From Phoronis australis (lineage: Eukaryota; Phoronida; Phoronidae): 61,295 nt of DNA. Positions 1 to 12,030 of the stretch are shown here, piece after piece. The stretch's first letter is position 1. Each line of letters opens with the position of its first letter. The notes beneath the pieces were generated by a model that saw nothing but the letters and a program-made list of their open reading frames with translations, was not told the origin of the DNA and did no database searches. The position numbers and the translations under genes were made by a program. The stretch is from assembly GCA_002633005.1 (NCBI GenBank), contig NMRA01000067.1, forward strand, positions 925,812 through 987,106, written 5' to 3'.

Positions 1-672
1 GGAACTTCAAATACGAAATATATACTGTGTAAGTGAGACAAAAAGATTTAACAGAACCACCTTGGAACTGCACAACCGTAGGGAACTTTGTTTATTACTT
101 ATCCGAGGTCAAAGGTTACAGCGCTGTCACTCAAATCAAATATCCCGCCAGGCACAGAGCAGCTCCGTATGTACCTTCAGCCCTTTCATTCACAGAGTTA
201 CCATAATATTGCATCAATGACATGTACATATGACAGAAAGATGCCGGAAAAAATGGAAACAGAACGTAGCTTTGAGAGAGTTGTGTGTCTGCATGCATAC
301 GACTGTTGAGAACAAATGCTACGAGGTGCCTCACACCTGTGTGACTTTGTCAGCAAATTGTGAAAAGAGATAAATGCTTACTCAAATTCCAATGACATTC
401 AAATATAACATTACAAAAATTAATGTTAACGATAGTGTTGAGGTACTTAATTTTATATGGCACACATACACATTGTCAGTCACCCAGTGCAGGCCCTATT
501 CATATTAATTTTAAGTACGTGATATATACATGTATCAGTGATTGGAACTTAATCGGCAAAAATAGACTCCCACGGTTTCCACGGTTTCCAGAATTCCTGT
601 AGTTCATCTGAAGTTTTTTGCTTAAGAATATACTTAGCGGTAGAATTAATTTTCAAATAATTAATTAAAAAT
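1..672. other. AT-rich intergenic DNA, no gene seen
   Basis: Short open frames here show no recognisable domain or splice pattern. The only local structure is a back-to-back repeat of CACGGTTTC near 570-590. Confidence 0.6.
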
Positions 673-1202
673 TTAAAGTAAAGGCATTCTTTTTAAAATT
701 TGAAACGTATATGTAATATTTTGCATGCAATAGAAACCAATGTGAGTACTTTGTTTTCTTTTCTGAACGGAGTTCCAAAAAGTATTGTCTTTTTTCAAAT
801 AGAGTTTGGAGACGACCTTTGCTGATAAGAGACTCAAAATGATGCACCAAAAAGAGTGCCTGATGCAATCTACAAATAAGTGTTCAATTGTCTCACATTC
901 GTTCTTATAGAAAGTACAAGAATTAGAAACAACATAATTAATTTTAAATAACCAAGCATTTGTAGGAGGGATCCTATGCAGCACTTTGTATTGAAACTAG
1001 TATATTTTTGTATCGTTTACACTTAAAAGAGGGATTTTATAAAACTTACTCCACATACAAGATTATCAAAAATGTATCCTACATCTTCAAACTTCTTTTG
1101 AGCACTAGACTGCAGAGAATTCTTATTTAATACATTATAAATAAGTTTACATCCATGTTGATCAACAAGTAGAGTGGACAATGAAAAGGGAATATTGATC
1201 CG
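673..1202 (-). pseudogene. LINE C-terminal zinc-knuckle (zf-RVT-like) relic
   Basis: The minus strand encodes the decayed C-terminus of a non-LTR retrotransposon polyprotein. Seen: an open stretch (673-984) reading LHRIPPTNAWLFKIN, then CTFYKNECETIEHLFVDC, then FW. This is the pattern of the reverse-transcriptase-associated zinc knuckle, Cys-x2-3-Cys followed by E-x-I/L-x-H-L-F-x-x-C, found after the RT domain of L1-like and related LINEs. Upstream on the minus strand the same frame continues through stops with YNVLNKN and AQKKFEDVGY, which fits the linker usually found before the knuckle. In-frame stops (after KIY and after KSLF) show it is dead. No RT motifs are visible further upstream, so it is a 5'-truncated insertion, as is usual for LINEs. 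It is unrelated in sequence to the intact LINE at 32-36 kb. Family assignment within LINEs is inference. Confidence 0.66.
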
Positions 1203-4200
1203 ACAACTTTTTCAATTGGTAGTTGGGACAATTTTTTTTAAGAAAGGCCTTTACTGAACTGACCAAAGGTATTGCAAAAAATTAACTTTTATTTTTGTTG
1301 TTCAAATTAAAGTGATTATATGAAAGGAATACACCGTTACTATCCAAAATGTCCGTCAAACAAAATATATTTTTTATCAAAAAGGATTCCACGTAAAAAG
1401 GTTGCTTGCCTACTAGAACTTTACTGTAGTGTAAAATATTTACAGAAACAATACTGCATTCATGCTTGTCCACATCATAATACTGTTTTCTACTTAAAGA
1501 TGCCCAATGTTGTAAGACTAAATAAAATGAATAAAAAGAAGTTATTCAGACAGCCTATTGAGAGGACTAAATGAGAAGCTTGCTTATTGGGAACATCCAG
1601 GTTTATGGGTACCTTAAATGATAAAATTTAACACTGTTCTGATGTCTGTTTGTTTAGATTATTACGGTAAACATTCTCCAGTTTGGTACAAGGAAAATTA
1701 ATTACTTTTTTTTCTGAACAAGGCCAGAACTAGAACCAAACTTAAGAAATTCCCACAGACACCTATGTGACAGTCATCAGCCTGTAGGAACCAGGAGCTG
1801 GCCAAATTCAAGGCATGTGATAACATAGACCAATTAGAAGGTTGGGAAAAAGCGTTGTGTAGCACTGCACAAAGAAATTAGTGGAGCAGTCCGAACTGAG
1901 GAAAGGGGGAGGGATTTGAAACAAAGATGGGTCCATACGCACGCACAAAAGTTGAACAAGTAAAATACCATATTTGCTAAACAAAAGTTCAAGAATATCA
2001 ATGACAAAACCTCATTCTCCTCCATGTTGTGCACTGGGGCATGCTTGAAACTGTTGCATCGGAAGCTATTTTTGACAATTTTATGAACTGCCAAGCCTCT
2101 CGAGACTGCATATACAACACAATACATTTGAGATAAACTCTGAATGCAAAACTATCCCATGTCGCAATCTTCGGAACCAAGGCAATTCAAATTTGGTTTG
2201 AATTTCAGTGCACCAAATTTTAGATACTTTCCAAACTTGAGAGCTTTTTCCCTCCCCTAAAATTCGCAAACTCCCAGGTGTTGGGAAGACAATTATAAAA
2301 ACTCAATGGGTGGATGAAACAAAACAAAACAAAACAAATTGAAGACACATTGCTTTAAACAGTAAATCACCATGGTCACACCTCCGGCTTAGATGCAACA
2401 AGCATGTTTTAAGAGAACTCTTAATTGAGAAATAACAAGAAAATTTGAAACTATTTTTGCGTTGTATAGTAATGGATGGAAGAAGCTATAACTAAGAGTT
2501 GAGCCAATACTAAGGGGATGCTTTGTAGAAAAAATGCAGCAAGACAATTAAATACATGTTTGTGTTGAATATTCATCCAATGGAATGGGTCTATATTTCA
2601 GCTTCCGAAAACCCATAGAAAATTAATTTAGTAATTACAGCATTTACATTTCAGAAATAATAATAATAAACTCATACATTGGCAGGAAGTGTAAGTCATG
2701 ATTGAGTAGCAACATACGGCCTCCCTCAGGTCACTGGTCGGTTGGGCGAGACAGTTGGAACCCCGATTAAAAGTGCAAATTTGTGGGTCACGGTTGTTGC
2801 TTCGATGTATAAAAACTTCATGTGTGTTCACAGCTCAAAACTGATTGTAAATCACAGAACACCAGCAGAATGAAAGTAATAAAACAATTAGTAATGCTGC
2901 CTCCTGTAACAATGGACAGAGATTCATTTTCAAAAGCAAGAAAGTGACGCTGAAGGGGAATAACTTTCGCAAAAAACATCACCAAGAAAATTTTGATTAG
3001 TAATATTTTGTCAAAAAACAAATTGGACATTTGGGATGTGATCTCGAAGTGTCAAATCCACTCAAAAATCAACTGGAGTCGGGACACTGTCATGACAATG
3101 ATACAGGCAGACATACCATAAGTCACAAAACTCAACATAGCAGCTATTACCAACCCTTGCTAGAGCTGATAACCCCTTTGTGAATCAGCCATATGTAAGA
3201 TTTCCCAATTAGTGGTGACCTGGGACTATTTTCAGTGAATAGCCAACTAATGTAAGCTGAAAGCATTGCATGGAGTTCAATATGAAATCTACCAATCTGT
3301 TTTCTAGATGCCAGCTGGAAAGCTGTCCCTCCAAAACTACTGTACAAACCTTCACCCCCCTCCCCCCCTGCAAGTTTAGGAGGCATGCATTGCCTCCACG
3401 CCAATTTTTTTAAAAATGCGATCAGGGCTTATTAAAATATGCAGTGGACTACAGGATAACCAGACAAAAAGGCAGTATGCACACATACATATATATGTGG
3501 GAGCAAGTGACTGTGCTCTCAAATATTGGCTTTTGGTCGGTTGTTTACATAGGCTGGAAAAGGACAAACTTCACACCTCAAGAAACATATTACATTTTCA
3601 CCAAAATTTGCCCCAGCATAACAGCAAATTCTGTAGTTCTGTCTCCTGAATTTTAAATCTCATTTGCTAATCTTCAATTCTCACCTATATTTCTAATGGA
3701 GAGCTGATGGCAAGAAATTAAGCTCATGCACGGTAGCACATATCAATTCTAACAATTTCTTCATACTGTTTGTGATTCTTTGGAAATTCACAAAAGTTCA
3801 GTTGTCCATCACTTGAGTACTACTGCAGTGAAGTACTTTGGGTGAAGGGCTGTCATGCACTTTGCTAGTGTTCCAAAGTATCTAAAAATCAGAAACAGCC
3901 AGAAAAAATAACTTGGCCACTGGTTTCCAGACTTTCATAAAAACACCAGAAATGCAATAAAACATATCCTGCTGACAAGAAAAAACAGGATTGTGCAATA
4001 GTAGATTGACACCTGTCACTCAAACACAGTAGTTCACACAGCACTGCTGGTGAAGGAATTTCAACTTCTTCCATTAGCATTGCAATGTAATCCAACGTGC
4101 TGCTTGTGGCAGACATTTCAGCAAATAAACAGCACATCGTATATATTTATATTTTACAAAATTCTTCCTTAAATCGCACCACCTCACCCATACCTAGAGA

Positions 4201-5955
4201 CTTGGTATAAGGCCTGAGCAGCAGCGAAAATTTCTAGATTGCACTTTTTTTTGAAGGAGTTCGAGTTACGGAAATTGAACTTTATTTTCTTCCAAGGTAT
4301 CACCAAAATTTAAGATGATAAAACTACATGCACTGAACCACAACTTTCATGCAGCCAGTAACTTGACAATCAATTGACTCAGGGTTCTGAGTGTACCTTG
4401 CCTACCCACATCACAAAAACTTGCCACTTGAGCCATGGTACACTGAGATGGTACACCTGTGCTACAAGTAAGCACTCTGACTTAGCTCCACCTTTAGTAC
4501 TAACAACATAAATCTTCATATTCATTGGTTAATTTGAACAAGTCATTTAGAACCCATATCCATAATGGAAAATGGTGTAACAAGTTTGGTTTTCAAGCCA
4601 AAGCTCCAGGCGACAATACTAAAAACGGAACCTATTGAAAAATGAAATCATACTTGAAGAAGGAATTGTTTACACCTATGCTGACAGAGGTCTCTGAACA
4701 TCTAAAGAATGCTCAGGTAAGCCACCAATTACCAAATATTGACAGACTGGCAATTGTTTTTATATAAAGCATCAGTATATAAAGAAGGTAACCATAAGCG
4801 ACTATAAATTACATCATCAAGCCCCCCAGGTGTGCCATTCTTGATTTTTCTGTCACTCAAATTTCATCAGGGCAAACCTTTCTCGGCATCAAACCAACAT
4901 TCAACCCTCAAAGTTTGTTATTCTCCTTGGAAACTAAACTGTTACCAGATTCTCCCCATCACTGCACGTAGTTGTTTTCTCCTCCATGAGCAGCACTTCT
5001 GCTGCCTTCGACATTGATCTCTTAATATCCAAACTTATACTCCGGAGGTCTCTCTAGCAAATGAAAACCAAACTGTAGAACATTTCCGTTTTCTTGCCTT
5101 CAAGAGCTCGGGGACTACACTAACATTAGTAATAACTCATTAGTAAATTTTCTATGTAATCTAGATGTTGAGAAAATATGATAAGTGTTAATATTGAATT
5201 ATCAAAAGGTTGGGACAAAGCAGTGATTAAACACAAGGGACAACAAATTAAAATTCATAGAAAACTTGCACAAAGCTATTTCAATGGAACTAATTATGCA
5301 ACAAATACCTGAAGTGGATACCAGAGAAACAGATTGATGGCGTTACAATACAAGTTGCCTCAGTGTAAAAGTACAGCATGCGCGACAACAAGGATAGTGA
5401 CCAACTGCTGGGCTGCACAGACAGGCTGTTAACAAAAAATAAGACGTTTACATGACTCTGTGTGTATGGGTCATTAATTACTGTTCTTTGACTGTAAGGA
5501 AGTCATTATTGAATAAACAGGGTATTTGTGATTAACAGCTTCAAACTAGCTCTTAAAATTCAGGCAGTTCAAAAAAATTCCCATCAAATGCATACAAAAA
5601 TTTCACATTTCAAATGAAAATTATAGTACATGTATCAGGGAAGAGTGAACTTAATATCACACCACCTGGTTAATTACAGCTAGAATTACTTGATTAATAT
5701 AATGAATTCTCACCAGCCGAAGCCTACAGTAAAGTTAACTGTTGCCACACAGATAGACAAGTCAGTCGTTACAGTGAGGGCAATGGTTTACTTTGTCATA
5801 CAAGTATATCTGACACTCTCCAAATGAGTTAAAACATAAATAAAAGTCAGAAGCAATTAGGACATGAGGACCCATTATGAAACAACTCTGTTCTTCCCCT
5901 CGACCATATCCCTTGGAATGTTCTTAAAGTGGATTCACCCAATTCAGAGTTCTTC
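1203..5955. other. Intergenic DNA, no gene or clear repeat
   Basis: Only short, unrecognisable frames. There is a C-rich run near 3355-3370 and a small TA-rich stretch near 3483-3497. No splice-supported exon could be recognised on either strand. Confidence 0.5.
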
Positions 5956-6460
5956 AAAGGCCCTTTCATATTGACTTAACTCCGGTCTGAGCGGAGTGTC
6001 CACGTAAACAGCGCAGTTAACTGGACCATTCACACTGGCTTCGGTAGTTAATGAACATCAAAGTAAGCGGTTGGTGCCACTGTCGTCATCGAAGTTATCG
6101 CAAGATAGTGTTGCACGCTAAGATTTTTTTCAATGTTTCAATTTGGAAATATTTACATGTGCTAAGTGACATTAAACTTATTTTTAAATCGATTGGTTAT
6201 TATTAGAGCAAAATATAAGCAGCTAATAGTGACGGCACTACTCTGTAACTGTTGACGATTACAGTGGCACCTGGCGATTTCGATTGGACCGGAGTTAAGT
6301 GTTCATACTGCACCGCAGCGTCGACGCTGCGGTCTTAAATCCACCTAACTGCGATGTTAACTGGAGCTGTTAACTGCGATCCAGGACCGGAGTTAAGCGT
6401 TCATACTGACCGCAACTCCCCAAACCATCGACGCATTGTGGTTAGTATGAAAGGCCCTTT
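5956..6460. mobile_element. 505-bp palindrome-rich MITE (AAAGGCCCTTTCATA termini)
   Basis: Both ends carry AAAGG(C/G)CCTTTCATA in inverted orientation (left 5956, right ending 6460), with looser pairing continuing inward. The interior has two direct copies of GACCGGAGTTAAG-GTTCATACT (about 6287 and 6383), inverted counterparts near the left end (TTAACTCCGGTC at about 5977), and a perfect 22-bp palindrome at 6312-6333 centred on GTCGAC. It is GC-richer than its flanks and has no coding capacity. No target duplication could be fixed, because the termini are themselves palindromic. Superfamily unknown. Confidence 0.72.
6312..6333. repeat. Perfect 22-bp palindrome
   Basis: ACCGCAGCGTC is followed directly by its exact reverse complement, inside the 5.96-6.46 kb MITE. 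It could extrude as a cruciform or bind a dimeric protein; neither is shown. Confidence 0.9.
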
Positions 6461-7307
6461 AGACCAGACTCCAATCAGCTAATGTAATACATGCCATAAC
6501 ATATCAGTTTTTTCCGATAAAGTGCTGAGGGGTGCTTCTTTGGAAATGATGAAAGAAAAGGCTTTTTAGAAGGTCAGGATGTGACTCAGATGATGGTTAG
6601 ATCACATTCTTCCAAAATGTTTGTCGTTAACTTTTGTGCAAAGTTGGCAGTTTTAGATTCACAAATGATGCTCAATTTGTTTAAAGGCAACCAAATGACC
6701 TGACAAAATTATATCGAGATGGTATCATGGTGATAGTTGTACACATTGGCCAGAGTATTTCCAGTCATCATGCAAGATACAGTTCAGCCTCTTCCAAAAA
6801 TTGCTGACTGTGCTCAGCTGACACAAGTAATATCTTTGTACCCCTAACAAGGTCAACAGCAACAGTAAATGATCAAAATATCACGTTTGACATGTCCCAA
6901 CGATTTGTTTCAGTTTCAATCATTACGGTTTGCACAACAAATGGTTATGATTCTCTTTTGAAATGACTTAACCTTGAACTGTCAGGCCATACTGAAAATT
7001 AAATATTTTCAACGGATATCATTCTGTGCATGCCATGTTCGGAAGGCAGAATTCAATAATTAAATCCTCCCAACAGACCAGCCCCGCAGGCGCTATTACA
7101 AGACTCGTAATGACAGGTTGCATGTTATAGAGTGCATAAGTCATCAGTGTCCAGTAACAGTAGGTAATGTACGCCAGTATCTATCTTAAAGTTTCCGGAA
7201 AAAAACAAAAAACACTCTCAATGAGGGGGGGGGTTTAGGGAACAAAAAGTGGAAATGCCCTGTACCGCTTACAACGCTTATGGTGACTCCACAACACTTT
7301 AGCCATA
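6461..7307. other. Intergenic spacer
   Basis: No gene or repeat structure recognised apart from a G9 run near 7225. Confidence 0.5.
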
Positions 7308-7309
7308 TA

Positions 7310-8050
7310 TAGGGTGTCACAGAAGAACAAGTATAAGAAAATGGTTTTATTAGGAATTAGTGGTGTTTTTTTATTCCAGGAATCCCAAAGAAGAATGACA
7401 GTTGACTAATCACAAAGAAATGATGAACAGATTTTTTTCAGACTCTGCACAGCTGACTCTTCATTACAGCCTTCCCATGTTTCACAGAGCAAACACTCTA
7501 TACTACATTCTGTATTGGAATTGAACAATTTCTACTGTAGTACGCATAGAAAGTTTTTTAAAAACATTTTTGGACACAGACGCATCAATTTTATCTACAC
7601 CGGAACCATGAAACCCGATGCTCATGAAATTGAAATCTGAAATTTGGGTTTAAGTTGTCTCTCTCCAATTACCATGTATAATCGGGCATGAACAACATCA
7701 CTCTTAAAGGCCGCACAGGATTAAGACTTTAATCACCAATGCATTCATTACGTCATAAGCAAAATGGTAAATAAATGAACATAGCAACTAAAAAAGCTTT
7801 TTTTTAAATGGTCAGTTATTTTCTCACTGCTTTAGTTTTGTTTTGGTTAAAAGACAAATCCTGCCATCTGGCCTCTCATGGAAGTTTGTAGGCATTTTGA
7901 AACACAAAAACTGTTTTAAGAGTCAACTGGCGCTTTTTCCAACATCTAGGCATTGCAAAACAAACTTTGTGGTTATAGTAAAAAACATTTATTCCAAGTA
8001 AAATCACAATCCCAGGACTTATACTTTGTTAACATTTGTGGGACACCCTG
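7310..8050. mobile_element. Non-autonomous Tc1/mariner-like element, 741 bp
   Basis: Left terminus TAGGGTGTCACAGAAG and right terminus (reverse complement) CAGGGTGTCCCACAAA form an imperfect inverted repeat. It continues inward to a shared AAGTATAAG. TA dinucleotides flank both ends (7308-7309 and 8051-8052). Termini of the AGGGTGTCCCA type with TA duplication are typical of mariner/Tc1-like (IS630 group) elements in invertebrates. No transposase frame remains. Confidence 0.72.
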
Positions 8051-8052
8051 TA

Positions 8053-10633
8053 TTACCAAGACTCAGTAATTGGAATCAAGGCCCATTCATGAATGTAAAT
8101 GCCCAGCACCTAATATAATGAACCATTAATTCAAAAAATCAAAACTTGGATATCAATCTTAGCTTAACTAACTTCATGGTTCAGCACTACATTGACTTTA
8201 ATGCAGGGTCTTCAAATGAACAGAAAAGCTCAATATCCAACTACTGTAGCATTCATAACGAAATTATTGCTTGGCAATTACCATTTTACAATTTTTAGCC
8301 AATAAACTACAAACCAATAAATTATGCATACTCCCTTAAAAGAAACACCTCCATGCCAATATTGAATATACATTAAGTTTGTAAGATTCAAACTCCCAAA
8401 AAGAACCCTTTTGCAGGTAAGTTTGATGGAAATGCTGCTTTTCTAAGGGAACCTAGTTGTGAAAGTCACCCGTTAGAGTAACACACCCAATTTTTTATGG
8501 GAGTACCTAACTGGGCTAGAAATGGTAGGTCATTCAGGTCTGTTGATTCAGGACATCAAATACACAGGAATTCTGCACTAGAAAAACCCTGAACTGATGT
8601 TTTAAAACAGGTGCCATGTTACTGCCAAGTTATCCTATACCACAAGTTTGCTTAGAACTGAAAACTCAAACATAAACAAAGGATGCTGAATGTCAAACTG
8701 TCAGGATTAAGCAGACTGAAATATTATTTACAGGGGCTGCAGCATACAAACTGAACAGTAGAGCACCATCACTTTCTTGGTTGATCCCAATGCACAAACC
8801 CAATTCCAGTTCACCGAACATTGGACAAACAACTCTTTAGCACTGCCAAAAATATAAAAGGCACTTTCGCTTGACCAAATTTGTAATTGCGGTTTGCATG
8901 TTGACCAAGACTAACAACTCAATGTCTTTCATGCATAGACATTTTGATCATTGCATTGAACATTTTCTGCACTGTTTGATTATTCCATCATTTCACAACG
9001 GCCATTTAATGACATCATGATGGTCACTATGCATGTATAAAAAAATCATAGGAAATCATTGTTGTGTTAAACACCCAACATGGGCGGTGCACCATAGGGG
9101 GCTGGGGAGGCTAAAGCCCCGCTCATTTTTCAGTGCTACGCCGGCCATGCCCAAACAACAACACAGAATGCTGTCCACTGTTCTATTACCATCTAGTGTC
9201 AACATGTAGTTCATTAAGTCTCTGCAGAAATGGCATTTAGAATCAGCTGATTGCTGACTTACATTTGGCACCAAGAGAATGTCGAGGTGGTGAATACATG
9301 ATGTCATTAAGTAGAACAATCACCAGTGGCAAAACTAATAAAAGTGGGAAAAAGACAAAATAGCATAAGGTTCATTTAACAGTCGTCGTCAGTTAGGAAA
9401 TTAGCAGCTTTCACTTGTTTTCCTTACAAATGAGCTGTGTAGAAGGGAAATTAACATGATTTGTTAATTGAAATTCAACGATGTACGATGTACGTGACGA
9501 CTTTCAGTCAAGGTTACTCCGGTGGTCAATGGGTGAAACTACTACAAAAACACCAAATACATAATCGACTTTTTATACAACTCACGTCATAATCTCTATG
9601 ACAACTCAGAGCAATAGAGCTACAACATGAGCAATTTTTGCAACTGCATTTCTGCAACTTTTCATATACTTCTTGTCCCTTAAAGGCAAAGCTCACTTAA
9701 AAAATTCAAAGTTTCGGTTATTTAAAAAATAAGAATCTCCACTTCCACCCAAATAAATTTGTTGGACATGACTCCAAACATCAAAAAATGTTTTAGTCAT
9801 TCATTTTTATAAAAACCTTTTTTTGCTTTTTCAAAAGGCTCATTTCTCATGCTTTTCCAAAAACACTGCCACAATGTCCTAAACACATCTCATAGTCTTG
9901 TTCAAGTCATCAAAAATAACAATCACAAACCAATTATACTTTAATGCTTTTTACTGTGTCTTTTGAGACTTAGAAAATACACAATCACTTTTACATGAAA
10001 AAATGCCAGAAACTTAGATAACAACCAACACACAAATTAGAAATTCACTGACTTGCAGTAGATTTCATATTGTGTGATTTCATTAAAATCAACCAAAGCA
10101 TAGCGCAGCAATAAACTTCAGTGCATTGCTACCATCAAGAAGTTATGAACTCACTAAAGACCTAAAACGTTTTATAGTCACTACATAACTGCTTTTGGTC
10201 AACTTTCCATTGAAAATAATTTCCAGCTCCAGTTTTACTGACAGAGGAACAAAACATTCTATAATAAAATAACTGAACTAATGTCTCTGTGTGTATGTGT
10301 GTGCAGCAAAAGTTTGAACTTTTTCTTAAACTTTCAAGGTATCCTACATGACTATTGTTCTCTATGACAAAATCATTTTGTGCAGGGATGAGATAAGAGA
10401 GCATATTTGTGATTCAAGCTGATGTGTTACCCAGGGTTCTGTATAATCAGCAACCACTCAAGTGTAAGCTGTGAAGAGATAGTGTTAGTTTCAGGGACAG
10501 CATCAAAATCACACCTTTGAAATTTCTTAATTCATTTGATTTTTTCACTCAGTGTAAATGATTCATTAAAGGCTAAAGCTGTATCAAGACGGGCAGGAAA
10601 ACTGTTCACCTGAATCTAGGACCAATATCATTA
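8053..10633. other. Intergenic DNA, nothing recognisable
   Basis: AT-rich, with only short open frames that show no domain. A G-rich patch lies at 9080-9125. Confidence 0.5.
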
Positions 10634-11140
10634 CTCCCAGCCAGGCCTTCATCCAGGATTTCGAAAATAGGGTGTCCAAAATGAGGTTCCCAATATTCCA
10701 GGGCGTCCATAATTCCGATGCGTAACCCCCCATCCCCAGTAATCCCCCCAAACACACAGATTTTTTTTACAAAAAAATCCATAGACCAAGGTTTTTCATC
10801 TAAGTTTACAAAACAGCCTTCTGTAGTGAGCATTTTTAATAAAAAATTGGTGTAGACCAAGACTTTTATAATGCTATCAACCAAGTGTGAGCATAGCAAC
10901 ATTGTATATACTTTGTATATACAATGTATATTTCTTCCTGCTTTGAAAAAGAGCCCCCACTGTGAGCCTTCAGAGGCTTCCTAGTAATCATTACAATGTG
11001 TGTGTCCAAACTTGAAAGGTTCCTATTGACAGTGGGCGTCCAAATGATACATTGGGCGTCCTTGCCAGGGCGTCCATATTAGTGCTGGGGCATCCATTTG
11101 GACGCCCAGGACGTACGCTGCATGAAGGCCTGCTCCCAGC
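10634..11140 (-). mobile_element. hAT-type MITE copy 1 (491 bp) with 8-bp TSD
   Basis: The element spans 10642-11132. It begins CAGGCCTTCATCCAGGAT and ends with the inverted equivalent (GCATGAAGGCCTG). It is flanked by identical 8-bp direct repeats CTCCCAGC at 10634-10641 and 11133-11140. An 8-bp duplication and termini starting CAG are the signature of the hAT superfamily. The subterminal region holds several direct GGGCGTCC motifs, likely transposase-binding sites (inference). It has no transposase; open frames in it are incidental. It lies in reverse orientation to the copies at 25.9 and 59.5 kb. Confidence 0.93.
10899..10927. repeat. 13-bp stem hairpin inside hAT MITE copy 1
   Basis: ACATTGTATATAC, loop TTT, then the exact reverse complement. 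The equivalent place in the 59-kb copy forms an equally perfect but different hairpin (see findings). Confidence 0.9.
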
Positions 11141-11207
11141 CTGAATGTCTACACAACAACACAAGTATATAATTGTGCTCTTAAAAATAAATGCCCCAGG
11201 TTTGTAG

Positions 11208-11408
11208 CCACACAGGAATTCAGATGTGGCGCAAGCAACCCAAGAACAAGTTACCCAAGTACAAGTTACTCTACCTCAATAAGGTGAAGTAAGTTGTCAC
11301 AAGTGTGGGTAAGTTGCACTAGTTTAAATAGCACCCACAAAGGCTAACTCCACACCTAGCGAAAACTTGTTCCAGGAGTAACTTGTTCAAGTTTAAGTCT
11401 GTGTGTGG
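11208..11408 (-). mobile_element. Small MITE (AACAAGTTACTC family), 201 bp
   Basis: One end reads CCACACAGGAATTCA and the other, reverse-complemented, CCACACACAGACTTAAAC. Inside are inverted copies of GAACAAGTTAC-C. It shares GAACAAGTTACT and TCGCTAGGT blocks with 21534-21925 in the opposite orientation, so this is one family with two copies here. No target duplication was found. Confidence 0.66.
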
Positions 11409-12030
11409 ACAGTATTTTACTGAACACATCCAACTTCATGACAATGACTGATGACTGCTGACGAATGCACCACCCCCATGTGCTATATACTGACAATAGA
11501 CCCCACAAGCTGCATTGAAGAGCATCTGCACATTCTTGAATCAGAAGTCAACAATTATATTACAACTAAGGTGGTGGCTCCTGCCAATATTCATTTCCTT
11601 GTCTCAATTCACTTTGAATCTGATGCTTTGCGACTTGTTTTTTGCCTCACTGGTATGTTTTTTTTTCCACTCGTGATGTTTTGAATCATAACCATAGGTT
11701 TGGAAGTGTTTGTGTATATTGTAAATATAATATTGATTAACGACAAACTGCTTGTTTTCTATTTCTGTTAACTTTGGCCTAAAAATAAATTTGCTGATTG
11801 ATGCTTCACTCTAGAAATGCATAATGCATGATAATTAAAATGGCAAGTTACATAAGTTCTTGCCTGATAAAGCCACTTTAGAGATTAATACGCATTAAGT
11901 TTGGCATTCAGCAAAATCTCTACAAGCAGCACATTAGTATTTGAATAGCAGTCAGTTTAACTTCATGTTGTGAACAATACGCAAAAACCTAGAAGCAGGA
12001 AAAGTGTGCATATTATAGGTGCATGGAACA
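11409..12030. other. Intergenic spacer
   Basis: No recognisable gene; a 77-codon open stretch at 11451-11684 shows no domain. Confidence 0.5.
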
